Shown: in pieces, positions 46,263 to 53,955 of the stretch | Position numbering within the stretch: position 1 is the stretch's first letter | Layout: each line of letters opens with the position of its first letter | Assembly (NCBI GenBank): GCA_030532515.1 | Contig: JAUNKY010000011.1 | Span: 1 to 54,405 of the forward strand | Origin: Actinomycetaceae bacterium | GTDB lineage: Bacteria; Actinomycetota; Actinomycetes; Actinomycetales; Actinomycetaceae | Length of the DNA stretch: 54,405 bases | Reading direction: 5' to 3' | The notes under the pieces: generated by a model | Told to the model about the DNA's origin: nothing | Seen by the model: only the letters and a program-made list of their open reading frames with translations | Databases searched by the model: none | Translations under genes and position numbers: made by a program

Positions 46263-47827
46263 ACTTCCTCGTTCCACTCGCACAGCTACAGACTCCAGAA
46301 ATTCCTTGGATCTCCCTGCTGCCAATCCTGATCGTCTTTGCGGGCGCAGTAGTTTCCGTCCTAGTAGAAGCATTCGTTCCAGCTAAAGCTCGCCGACTGG
46401 TGCAACTAGTTCTGGCTTTAGTAACGATTATCGGTGCTATCTTCGCGGTTTCTTTCCGCATCACTGAAGTATTCACCGCCCCCACTTCGACGATTGAATA
46501 CATCGAAGATCCACTCACGCTAACCGCACAGACGATTCTGCTTTTCATTGCCCTCTTGGCAGTCCTAGTAGTCGCAGACCGTACGGAAATGGGTGATGGT
46601 GCTTTCGCTGCTCAGCCAGCAGATCGTCCCGGTTCCGCAGATGAAGACCTCTCCATCGAAAAGGGTTACCAGCGCACTGAAATTTTCACGCTGATGCTCT
46701 TTAGCTTGGGTGGCATGATGGTATTCCCAGCTGCCAACACTCTGGTAGCTCTCTTCATCGCCCTCGAAGTAATGTCGTTGCCACTGTACGTGATGGTCGC
46801 AACTGCCCGCCGTCGCCGCCAGCTTTCCCAAGAAGCTGCCCTGAAGTACTTTGTGCTGGGCGCCTTCGCATCCGCTTTCTTGCTGATGGGTGGAGCGTTC
46901 CTCTACGGCGCAACTGCTTCGTTGCAACTGTCGGCAATCGCCCGCGCCCTGCCACAATCTCCAATGCTGGTATTCGGCTTAATCGGTGGCCTGCTAATGC
47001 TCATCGGTTTGCTGTTTAAGATCGGTGCCGCACCTTTCCACGCTTGGACTCCAGACGTGTACCAGGGCGCTCCTACGCCAATTACCGGCTACATGGCAGC
47101 AGCAGTTAAGGTGGCCGCATTCGGCGCAATGATCCGCCTCTACCTGACCATCGTGGCCCCCATGGAATGGGATCTCAGCCCAGTTTTGGTCGGCGTTGTA
47201 GTGCTCACCCTGCTGGTCGGTACCTTTGTTGGTTTAGTACAAACCGATGTGAAGCGCCTGCTGGCATACTCGTCCATCGCGCACGCTGGCTTCGTAATGA
47301 TTGGTCTCTTCGCAGTTACCGCTTCTTCTGCCGGTTCCATCATGTTCTACCTGCTTACCTACGGCATCGCAACTGTGGGTGCGTTTGGGGTTGTCACCCT
47401 GGTGCGCTCGGTAGATGCCGGTGGAAACGTTACTGGTGAAGCCACTGCGATTGAACGCTGGGCAGGGTTGGGACGCAAGTCGCCGGCCCTAGCTACGGCT
47501 TTCCTGATCTTCCTGCTATCCTTCGCCGGCATCCCACTGACCGGCGGGTTCATCGGTAAGTTCGTGGTATTCGCTTCTGGTATCGAGGGCGGTCAGGTAT
47601 GGCTCGTTGCCCTGGCATTGGCGTGTTCCGCAGTGACTGCCTACTACTACTTCCGCCTTGTGGTGCTCATGTTCCTCACCGAACCAACTGAGAACACCGT
47701 GGCAATCCGCTCTGAAGGCTACAGCTTCGTTGCCATCATGCTGGCAGCTTTGTTCACTGTAGTTTTGGGCATTTTCCCTGGTCCAATCTTGGAACTACTT
47801 GGTAACGTAGTAGTACTGCTCCCATAG
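46259..47827 (+). CDS. nuoN: NADH-quinone oxidoreductase subunit N
   Basis: A 522-residue antiporter-like pump subunit, the last of complex I. Signatures: L-F-I-A-L-E-V-M-S-L-P-L-Y-V-M, F-K-I-G-A-A-P-F-H-A-W-T-P-D-V-Y-Q-G-A-P-T-P and A-Y-S-S-I-A-H-A-G-F-V-M. The start is GTG inside the nuoM stop. A polyprenyl synthase gene follows after 13 bp. Confidence 0.97.
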   Translation: MNFLVPLAQLQTPEIPWISLLPILIVFAGAVVSVLVEAFVPAKARRLVQLVLALVTIIGAIFAVSFRITEVFTAPTSTIEYIEDPLTLTAQTILLFIALLAVLVVADRTEMGDGAFAAQPADRPGSADEDLSIEKGYQRTEIFTLMLFSLGGMMVFPAANTLVALFIALEVMSLPLYVMVATARRRRQLSQEAALKYFVLGAFASAFLLMGGAFLYGATASLQLSAIARALPQSPMLVFGLIGGLLMLIGLLFKIGAAPFHAWTPDVYQGAPTPITGYMAAAVKVAAFGAMIRLYLTIVAPMEWDLSPVLVGVVVLTLLVGTFVGLVQTDVKRLLAYSSIAHAGFVMIGLFAVTASSAGSIMFYLLTYGIATVGAFGVVTLVRSVDAGGNVTGEATAIERWAGLGRKSPALATAFLIFLLSFAGIPLTGGFIGKFVVFASGIEGGQVWLVALALACSAVTAYYYFRLVVLMFLTEPTENTVAIRSEGYSFVAIMLAALFTVVLGIFPGPILELLGNVVVLLP

Positions 47828-47840
47828 AGTTAATGGAAAA

Positions 47841-48833
47841 ATGACTGAAAGCACTCTTGAAGAACTTTTGAACGCTGACATGGAGCGGGTTGAAGACCTG
47901 CTCCACCAGTCAGTGACCGGTTCAAGCCAACTGGTAGACGAACTAACCTCCCACTTATCCAGCGCAGGCGGGAAGCGGATGCGTCCCATGCTGGCGCTGA
48001 TTTGCGCCCAACTGGGTAGCCCCGAAGCCACTGCTTCACAGGCTGTCATTGACGCTGCAACCGCAGTAGAACTGACCCATTTGGCAACGTTGTACCACGA
48101 CGATGTTATGGATTCAGCTCCCCAGCGTCGCGGCGTTCCAGCAGCGCAGCATCAGTGGGGGAACAATCGCGCTATTTTGGCTGGAGATGTGCTTTTCGCG
48201 CGCGCTTCAAGGCTGGTTGCAGCTTTAGGGCAGCGTACCATTGACTACCACGCGCGTACCTTCGAGCGACTCTGCTTGGGGCAGTTGAACGAAACCTTCG
48301 GTCCGCAGAACAACGAGGATCCAGTTGAGTTCTATATTCAGGTGCTTGCTGATAAGACGGGTTCTTTGATTAATACGGCCGCGGTTTTCGGCGCGTGGCA
48401 TGGCGGCGCTGCAGATGCGGTGGCAGAAGCAGTTGGCCTGTACGGAGAACGCATCGGGGTAGCATTCCAGTTAGCGGACGACGTTATTGACCTAACTTCC
48501 GATGGTTCAGTTTCGGGTAAGACTCCTGGTACTGACCTGGTTGAAGGCGTAGTTACGCTGCCGATTCTGCTTTTGCGCGAACGCTTATCTGCGGGGCAGT
48601 TGGATGCGGATGGGCAGAAACTGTTGGCTGACATTGACTCGGATTTGACTGATCCAGAGCGGTTAGCTTCGGTGGTTGCGCGGTTGGGAGCGTCTGAAGT
48701 GGTTGAAGAGACTCGTCGGATTGCTCGTGAGTGGGCAGATTCCGCGGTTGCTGCTTTAGAGCCGCTGCCGGATTCAACTGCGAAGCAGGCGCTGATTGAT
48801 TTGGCGCAGCTGATGGTTGATCGTATGAACTGA
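47841..48833 (+). CDS. Long-chain polyprenyl diphosphate synthase
   Basis: A 330-residue trans-prenyltransferase. The first aspartate-rich motif is D-D-V-M-D at residues 87-91 and the second D-D-V-I-D at 213-217, with G-G-K-R-M-R-P near 49. It condenses isopentenyl units into a chain; the product length cannot be read from sequence. Placed 13 bp after nuoN, in a block with menF, menG and a geranylgeranyl reductase, it most likely makes the menaquinone side chain. A terminator follows, ending the respiratory operon. Confidence 0.93.
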   Translation: MTESTLEELLNADMERVEDLLHQSVTGSSQLVDELTSHLSSAGGKRMRPMLALICAQLGSPEATASQAVIDAATAVELTHLATLYHDDVMDSAPQRRGVPAAQHQWGNNRAILAGDVLFARASRLVAALGQRTIDYHARTFERLCLGQLNETFGPQNNEDPVEFYIQVLADKTGSLINTAAVFGAWHGGAADAVAEAVGLYGERIGVAFQLADDVIDLTSDGSVSGKTPGTDLVEGVVTLPILLLRERLSAGQLDADGQKLLADIDSDLTDPERLASVVARLGASEVVEETRRIAREWADSAVAALEPLPDSTAKQALIDLAQLMVDRMN

Positions 48834-48844
48834 TTTATTTCTTT

Positions 48845-48890
48845 TAAGGGCGTCCCTGGTTTCCGGGGGCGCCCTTATTTTTGTGTTTTG
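48845..48890 (+). terminator. Rho-independent terminator of the nuo operon
   Basis: AAGGGCGTCCC pairs with GGGGCGCCCTT (one G-T pair) and is followed by ATTTTTGTGTTTT. Confidence 0.9.
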
Positions 48891-48911
48891 TAGGGGGGAA
48901 GTTGGGTGCGC

Positions 48912-48937
48912 CGCCCTCGTATATTTTCCCGAGGGCG
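48912..48937. repeat. Facing pair of CGCCCTCG words
   Basis: CGCCCTCG (48912-48919) and CGAGGGCG (48930-48937) face each other around a 10-bp TA-rich spacer and could form a hairpin. The same word is paired in the fprA terminator. Confidence 0.6.
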
Positions 48938-48953
48938 CCCGCCAACTGCTCAT

Positions 48954-49087
48954 TTCGCATACGAAAGCGGTTTCCCGTGCGAATTTGAGGTCGCCTACTG
49001 CTCATTTCGCATACGAAAGCGCTTTTCCGTGCGAATTTGGGGTCGCCTACTGCTTATTTCGCATACGAAAGCGGTTTCCCGTGCGCG
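48954..49087. repeat. Palindromic repeat array, locus 4 (three copies, 52-bp period)
   Basis: Units start at 48954, 49006 and 49058, exactly 52 bp apart, with two near-identical 22-bp spacers. All have left arm TTCGCATACGAAA. The third unit is cut short at its right end, where GTGCG runs into CGGGG. This locus lies between two genes in the same direction. The 354-bp gap 48834-49187 also holds the nuo terminator and the facing CGCCCTCG pair; I see no gene in it. Confidence 0.94.
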
Positions 49088-49187
49088 GGGGAGTGAACTA
49101 TGGGAAATCTGGTTTCGTTTTGTAGCTAGTTAACAACTTACAAAGTAGACTTAGAAATACCGTAAGTTTTGAAAGAAGTTGAGGGCG

Positions 49188-50240
49188 ATGACAACTCCGC
49201 AAGAATACCCCCAGCAAACCGGGCAATCCCAGCCAGTGAGCTTCCCTTCGCAAGCAAGCCAAGCTCCCCAAACCGGCCACTCTCAGCCAGTAGGCTATAC
49301 CCCTGAAAGTGGCCAGCCCGCGGGCTATCCGCCCCACATCGGTCAACACCCGCAAGCCCCTTACCCGCCTCATCCAATGACAGCGGCACCTGTAAAGGCA
49401 GCGTCTAAAAAAGACCCTATCTCTATCATTCTCACCGCAATTTCTATGGTGTTTTACGTTGTAGCGCTAATCTACATCATCTGGCGCTACGCAAATGCCA
49501 CCAGCTTCTTCCTGCTGGCAACCGGACTGGTAGTGGCCGTGATTGGTCTGGCAGTCAGCGCGAAAAAACAAGGAAAGCCCTGCGTGGGAGCCTTGGTTGC
49601 CACCGGCATCGGGATTATCTCGATGCTAGCCCAAGTAGTTTGGGTGATTTCGGTCTTTCTCTTTGGAAACCCAGGAATCTACATGGGAACTAACTCAGAC
49701 TACAACCGCACAGAAACCGTTGAAATCCAAGAGCTTTCTACGGATAAAGCCGCGGAAAACACCCAAATCAGTCCATACTTTGTTGAAAATCGCTGCTTTG
49801 AGCTGGATATGCCGGGGGAAATGTTCGTCTACGTTCCTGAAGGAAAAACCGAATGCACCCTGATAGTGCAACTGGGAGACGACGGCGATCGCCACGATAT
49901 GCTGCTAAGTGCCATTATCGAACCAGTTCCCACCGGTGAAGACTTGGAAACCGCCTGGGAGCACTTCCAAAAGCAACCAGAAGTTGCCAAAGGAGAAATT
50001 AAGGCAGAGAGGTTTGAAACGGCCTCTGGGCAAAAAGCTATTCGCGTAGACTTCCCGTACTCGCCGGTATTCATGGTGCCAACAAGCGTTTACTTCATTG
50101 AGGTTGACCAGCCAAAGTTCGCTTACAAAGGAACCGAAGTCAAACTCTTTTCGATTGCTGCACCCACGAAACTCAACAATCCGGAGATTCCAGATATGAT
50201 GTTCGCTGAACTACTGGCAAACAACTTCCATCCCAAGTAA
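49188..50240 (+). CDS. Membrane protein with Pro/Gln-rich N-terminus and DUF4190-like helices
   Basis: A 350-residue protein. Residues 1-70 are Pro/Gln/Gly/Tyr-rich (Q-P-V-S-F-P-S-Q-A-S-Q). About 75-170 carry three hydrophobic helices like DUF4190. Residues 200-350 form a soluble, probably extracytoplasmic domain with Cys residues in N-R-C-F-E-L and T-E-C-T-L. I chose the ATG at 49188, which has TTGAGGGCG directly before it; a TTG three codons earlier lacks a site. I do not recognise its role. A single gene. Confidence 0.8.
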   Translation: MTTPQEYPQQTGQSQPVSFPSQASQAPQTGHSQPVGYTPESGQPAGYPPHIGQHPQAPYPPHPMTAAPVKAASKKDPISIILTAISMVFYVVALIYIIWRYANATSFFLLATGLVVAVIGLAVSAKKQGKPCVGALVATGIGIISMLAQVVWVISVFLFGNPGIYMGTNSDYNRTETVEIQELSTDKAAENTQISPYFVENRCFELDMPGEMFVYVPEGKTECTLIVQLGDDGDRHDMLLSAIIEPVPTGEDLETAWEHFQKQPEVAKGEIKAERFETASGQKAIRVDFPYSPVFMVPTSVYFIEVDQPKFAYKGTEVKLFSIAAPTKLNNPEIPDMMFAELLANNFHPK

Positions 50241-50278
50241 ACCCGGTATAACGGGCGGAGGGTGCAAAATAAACGCAC

Positions 50279-50327
50279 TTTACGTAAACTTAAGATGATC
50301 TAAATAGTTCCAGCCGTGTAACACGGC
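50279..50327 (+). promoter_or_regulatory. fprA leader with two palindromes
   Basis: TTTACGTAAA (50279-50288) is a perfect 10-bp palindrome next to a possible -10 box (TAAGAT, 50291-50296). GCCGTGTAACACGGC (50313-50327) is a perfect palindrome around a central A, 20 bp before the start codon. Either could be an operator. Confidence 0.5.
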
Positions 50328-50347
50328 AAAATCAACATGGGGGAAAC

Positions 50348-51778
50348 GTGACCCAGACGCGACCACTTTCAGTAGCCGTAATTGGCGCTGGCCCGGCAGG
50401 TATTTACGCTTCAGATATCCTTTCCAAATCCGAACTGGACGTAGACATCGACTTATTCGAACGTCTTCCTGCACCATACGGTCTGGTCCGCTACGGGGTT
50501 GCCCCTGACCACCCACGCATCAAGCAGATTATCGTTGCCCTCTATAAAATCTTGCAGCGCGGCGATATTCGTCTGCTCGGTAACGTTAACGTCGGCACTG
50601 ACATCACCGTAGAAGACCTACACGCTCACTACGATGCAGTTATCTTTGCTACCGGCTCTGACAAGGATGCTCCGCTGGACATCCCCGGCGTGGATCTGCC
50701 ACAAAGCTACGGCGCTGCCGATTTCGTTTCCTGGTATGATGCACACCCAGACTACCCTCGTGAATGGCCTTTGGAAGCAAAGGAAATCGCGGTTCTGGGC
50801 GTTGGAAACGTGGCGTTGGATGTTGCTCGCGTGCTGGCTAAGCACGTAGAAGATCTGCTGGTCACTGAAATCCCTCAAAACGTGGCAGATGGCCTGCGCA
50901 AGAGCCCAGTTACTGACGTGCACGTCTTTGGTCGCCGCGGCCCAGCTCAGGTGAAGTTCACCCCGCTGGAATTACGTGAACTTGGCCACCAGCCAGATGT
51001 TGACGTGATCGTTTACGAAGAAGATTTTGACTTCGACGAAGGCTCTGAAAAGGCGATTGCCGCTTCCAACCAAACTAAGCAGGTTGTGAAGGCCCTGACG
51101 AACTATGCGATGCAGGAAGAACACACGGCAAGTCGTCGCATTCACATTCACATGTTCCACTCCCCAGTGGAAATTTTGGCTGACGAAAACGGCAACGTGC
51201 GCGCTTTGAAGACTGAACGCACTCGCCTGGTAGGGGATGGCTCAGTCGAAGGCACCGGCCAGTTCGTAGAAACCCCTGTGCAGGCGGTTTACCGAGCCAT
51301 CGGCTACTTCTCTTCCCCGATTGAAGGTATTCCTTTTGACGAAAAGCGCGGCGTGATCCCAAATGAGGGTGGGCGCGTACTGGGTGAGGACGGACAGCCA
51401 CTTACCGGTATTTACGCAACCGGTTGGGTTAAGCGCGGTCCGGTAGGTCTGATTGGCTCCACCAAGTCCGACGCTCAGGAAACTATTGCTAACTTGGTTG
51501 CTGACGCGCAGGCTGGCAAACTGCACGCTACCACCGATGCAGTTGGCCACGAAGCGATGGTGCACCTGCTGGAAGAACGCGGCGTGCCTTACACCACCTG
51601 GGAAGGTTGGGAACTGCTGAACGCTTTTGAAGAAAAGCTTGGTGAAGAATACGGTGAAGTAGAGGGCGGCCGCGGTCCTCGTGAACGCATTAAGGTTGCT
51701 TCCCGTAAGGCAATGACTGCGATTTCCCGCGGCGAAGATATTACCGGCATTGACTTGATTGGGCAGCCGGGCGAATAG
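50348..51778 (+). CDS. fprA: NADPH-ferredoxin reductase, FprA type
   Basis: A 476-residue flavoprotein that passes electrons between NADPH and ferredoxin. The FAD motif V-I-G-A-G-P-A-G-I-Y-A-S-D is near residues 10-22. The D-L-F-E-R-L-P-A-P-Y-G-L-V-R-Y-G-V-A-P-D-H block and the NADPH motif V-L-G-V-G-N-V-A-L-D-V-A-R follow, then G-R-R-G-P-A-Q and G-W-V-K-R-G-P-V-G. This matches the adrenodoxin-reductase-like FprA of actinobacteria. The start is GTG after GGGGGAAAC. A single gene with a long operator-like leader. Confidence 0.95.
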   Translation: MTQTRPLSVAVIGAGPAGIYASDILSKSELDVDIDLFERLPAPYGLVRYGVAPDHPRIKQIIVALYKILQRGDIRLLGNVNVGTDITVEDLHAHYDAVIFATGSDKDAPLDIPGVDLPQSYGAADFVSWYDAHPDYPREWPLEAKEIAVLGVGNVALDVARVLAKHVEDLLVTEIPQNVADGLRKSPVTDVHVFGRRGPAQVKFTPLELRELGHQPDVDVIVYEEDFDFDEGSEKAIAASNQTKQVVKALTNYAMQEEHTASRRIHIHMFHSPVEILADENGNVRALKTERTRLVGDGSVEGTGQFVETPVQAVYRAIGYFSSPIEGIPFDEKRGVIPNEGGRVLGEDGQPLTGIYATGWVKRGPVGLIGSTKSDAQETIANLVADAQAGKLHATTDAVGHEAMVHLLEERGVPYTTWEGWELLNAFEEKLGEEYGEVEGGRGPRERIKVASRKAMTAISRGEDITGIDLIGQPGE

Positions 51779-51794
51779 TCTGACAATTAAATAG

Positions 51795-51832
51795 TTTTTC
51801 GAGGGCGGGGGTTGTATCTCCGCCCTCGAAAA
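51795..51832 (+). terminator. fprA terminator made from CGCCCTCG words
   Basis: TTTTCGAGGGCGG and CCGCCCTCGAAAA form a perfect 13-bp stem 18 bp after the fprA stop. The stem is built from two facing copies of the recurrent intergenic word. A T tract after the stem is missing on the plus strand, so termination is not certain. Confidence 0.65.
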
Positions 51833-51886
51833 TATGTAAGGAAAACCGCACCTACGAAAGTCGCGTTGCCAACCTATGTAAGGAAA
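51833..51886 (+). repeat. Direct repeat in the htpX leader
   Basis: TATGTAAGGAAA occurs at 51833-51844 and again at 51875-51886, 42 bp apart, about four helical turns. It could be a regulator site. The distance to the htpX start is 64 bp. Confidence 0.5.
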
Positions 51887-51950
51887 GTTTGCGCGCTAGG
51901 GGCTATGCTTGCAGTAGGAATCGAGTTTTCTAGATCTGTAAAGGAATCCG

Positions 51951-52814
51951 ATGGGAAAGAACACGTTCAAAACGGCAATGCTTTTTGCCGCAATGTGGGG
52001 GTTAGTGGTCTCGATTGGGGCGCTGATTTCCTTAGGTACGCGTAGCGCCGCCCCCTTCTATCTGTCGGTAGTTTTCGGTCTGGGGATGAACTTTTACACC
52101 TACTGGAACTCGGATAAGTTGGCACTGCGCGCGATGAATGCGCGTCCGGTGAGTCCCGAGGAAGCCCCCTGGTATTACCAGATGGTAGGGGAGCTGGCGC
52201 AGCGGGCCGGGCAGCCGATGCCGCGTTTGTATATTGCCCCAACGATGAATCCGAATGCGTTTGCGACCGGGCGTAATCCTAAGAATGCTGCGGTATGTGT
52301 TACTGAGGGGATTATTCATCTGCTGGATGAACGCGAAATGCGCGGCGTGCTGGGGCATGAGTTGATGCACGTTTATAACCGAGATATTTTGACTTCTACT
52401 TTGGCAGCTGGGATGGCGAGTGTGATTACCGCTGTGGCGCAGATTTTGTCTTTTGGGGCGATGCACGGTGGTAATCGCGAGCAGTCGCGCATGAACGTTC
52501 TTGGGATGTTGGCGCTGGTTTTCTTGGCTCCGCTGGCGGCTACTGTTTTGCAGATGGGGATTTCTCGGACGCGGGAAATGGATGCAGATCATGATGGGGC
52601 TTTGCTAACTCAGGATCCATTGGCGCTGGCTTCTGCTTTGCGCAAGATTGAGCAGGGGGTGGCGCAGAGCCCATTGCAGAAGACTCCGGCGCGCTCTAAT
52701 GTGGCTGCCATGATGATTGCGAACCCATTCCGCGGGGCTTTCCGTTCATTGTTCTCTACGCACCCTCCGATGGATAAGCGGATTGAACAGTTGGAGAAGT
52801 TGGCGGGGTATTAG
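51951..52814 (+). CDS. htpX: Membrane zinc metalloprotease HtpX
   Basis: A 287-residue M48 peptidase in the cytoplasmic membrane. Two N-terminal helices precede the zinc site H-E-L-M-H at 136-140, followed by N-R-D. Two more helices come after the site (I-T-A-V-A-Q-I-L-S and V-F-L-A-P-L-A-A-T-V-L). E-M-D-A-D-H-D-G supplies the third ligand, and S-T-H-P-P-M-D-K-R-I is the usual C-terminus. It removes damaged membrane proteins, complementing FtsH. AAAGGAATCC precedes the ATG. Probably transcribed alone. Confidence 0.96.
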   Translation: MGKNTFKTAMLFAAMWGLVVSIGALISLGTRSAAPFYLSVVFGLGMNFYTYWNSDKLALRAMNARPVSPEEAPWYYQMVGELAQRAGQPMPRLYIAPTMNPNAFATGRNPKNAAVCVTEGIIHLLDEREMRGVLGHELMHVYNRDILTSTLAAGMASVITAVAQILSFGAMHGGNREQSRMNVLGMLALVFLAPLAATVLQMGISRTREMDADHDGALLTQDPLALASALRKIEQGVAQSPLQKTPARSNVAAMMIANPFRGAFRSLFSTHPPMDKRIEQLEKLAGY

Positions 52815-52834
52815 CGTTAGCTGGTTTTCATTTA

Positions 52835-52867
52835 AACGCGGGGAGTTATTGGCTTCTCGCGTTTTTG
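52835..52867 (+). terminator. Rho-independent terminator of htpX
   Basis: AACGCGGGGAG pairs with CTTCTCGCGTT (two G-T pairs) and runs into TTTTTGTTA. Confidence 0.8.
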
Positions 52868-52888
52868 TTATGTGAGCGAGCGGCCCAT

Positions 52889-52970
52889 TTCGCACGGGAA
52901 ACGCGTTTCGTATGCGAATTGAACGGGTTGGCAGGCTTATTTCGCACGGGAAACGCGTTTGGTATGCGAA
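52889..52970. repeat. Palindromic repeat array, locus 5 (two copies, 52-bp period, reversed)
   Basis: Units start at 52889 and 52941, 52 bp apart. Here the CGG-core arm TTCGCACGGGAAA is on the left, and the right arms are TTTCGTATGCGAA and TTTGGTATGCGAA, so the array is inverted relative to loci 1-4. It lies between convergent htpX and yajQ. The 294-bp gap 52815-53108 also holds two terminators and a reversed CGCCCTCG word (53002-53009). Confidence 0.95.
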
Positions 52971-53043
52971 TTGAGGGGGAGGGGCGTCTGCGGGGGAATC
53001 TCGAGGGCGGAAAACGAAAACTCACCTAGAGAGAAAAACGAAA

Positions 53044-53076
53044 ACTCGTATCAAACCAGAAGTTTGATACGAGTTA
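53044..53076 (-). terminator. Rho-independent terminator of yajQ
   Basis: AACTCGTATCAAAC and GTTTGATACGAGTT form a perfect 14-bp stem; on the minus strand TTCGTTTTTCTC follows. Confidence 0.92.
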
Positions 53077-53108
53077 ACGAAAATGTGTATGGAACTGAAA
53101 GTAACCTA

Positions 53109-53603
53109 TCAGCGGTAGTTCGTGAACTGCAAGGCAGCGTCGATGTCAGCTTTCTTCAGCAGGGCGATAACTTCTTGCAGATCATCGCGAGACTTGGAAA
53201 CTACCCGAACTGAGTCACCCTGGATGTTAGCTTTAACGCTCTTTGGGCCCTCGTCACGAATTAGCTTAGAAATTTTCTTAGCATTTTCGGTAGAAAGCCC
53301 CTCTTTCAAGGTGCCAGCCAGACGGTAGATTTTACCGGAAGCCTTCGGTTCGCCATCGCCCAGATCCAGAGACTTTAAGGAAACACCGCGCTTAATCAGC
53401 TTCGACTGCAAAACGTCCAAGATCGCCAAGACACGTTCTGGAGAGTTTGCTTCCATAGTGATGACGTCGCCCTTAAAAGTCAGCAAAGCATCCACTCCGC
53501 GGAAGTCATAGCGCTGGTTTACTTCCTTAGCTGCCTGATTCACTGCGTTGTCGACTTCCTGGCGGTCTACTTCAGAAACAACGTCGAATGACGAATCTGC
53601 CAT
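53109..53603 (-). CDS. yajQ: YajQ family nucleotide-binding protein
   Basis: A 164-residue soluble protein. The start [15 protein letters not shown] and the blocks [17 protein letters not shown] and [12 protein letters not shown] match the YajQ family. Some members bind cyclic di-GMP or nucleotides, and the exact role is debated. The ATG at 53603 has AGAAGGAGT upstream; the frame is open for 43 more codons but without a site or family similarity. A terminator follows. Confidence 0.95.
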   Translation of the reverse strand: MADSSFDVVSEVDRQEVDNAVNQAAKEVNQRYDFRGVDALLTFKGDVITMEANSPERVLAILDVLQSKLIKRGVSLKSLDLGDGEPKASGKIYRLAGTLKEGLSTENAKKISKLIRDEGPKSVKANIQGDSVRVVSKSRDDLQEVIALLKKADIDAALQFTNYR

Positions 53604-53739
53604 GGTTACTCCTTCTAAATCGTTGTATTTTGGCGAAAATGCTCTAACTATAGGGTAGTCGTTTGGCGGGGAAAATGCGACGTTTGCAAGTGACGGGCTG
53701 GGAGGTGCGTCACTAATCGCTAAAATTGGCAAAATCGAA

Positions 53740-53770
53740 TTGGCATTTAGAAATAGTTTTCTGTTAAGCT
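53740..53770 (+). promoter_or_regulatory. Putative tRNA-Tyr promoter
   Basis: TTGGCA (53740-53745) and TAAGCT (53765-53770), 19 bp apart, would start transcription near 53777, 39 nt before the tRNA. Confidence 0.5.
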
Positions 53771-53815
53771 AATGAAGCACCAGTTGTTACGGATGACGAA
53801 ACAACGAAATGCGCC

Positions 53816-53896
53816 GGTGGAGTTCCTGAGCGGCCAAAGGGACCTGACTGTAAATCAGATGCGAAAGCTTCGGGGGTTCAAATCCCTCCTCCACCA
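53816..53896 (+). tRNA. tRNA-Tyr (anticodon GTA)
   Basis: Acceptor arms GGTGGAG (53816-53822) and CTCCACC (53889-53895) pair fully. The anticodon loop is CTGTAAA (GTA). A long class II variable arm and a GGTTCAAATCC T-loop are present, as expected for bacterial tRNA-Tyr. CCA is not encoded. Confidence 0.97.
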
Positions 53897-53955
53897 CTGG
53901 TTTAACCAGTAAATACTGGGAAAAACCGCAAGTGACAATCGCCACTGAAAACGAT

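Noticed and set aside
48954-49087. Regular repeats with constant spacers, like a CRISPR array
   Set aside because: The spacers within each locus are near-identical rather than unique, arrays have only two or three units, the units are long palindromes, and no cas genes are in the window.
48883-49133. Two overlapping plus-strand open frames across the locus 4 repeats
   Set aside because: They translate the palindromic repeats themselves and have no ribosome-binding site or protein-like composition outside them.
53604-53732. Longer yajQ start
   Set aside because: The 43 extra codons have no ribosome-binding site, while the ATG at 53603 has AGAAGGAGT and begins the family consensus.
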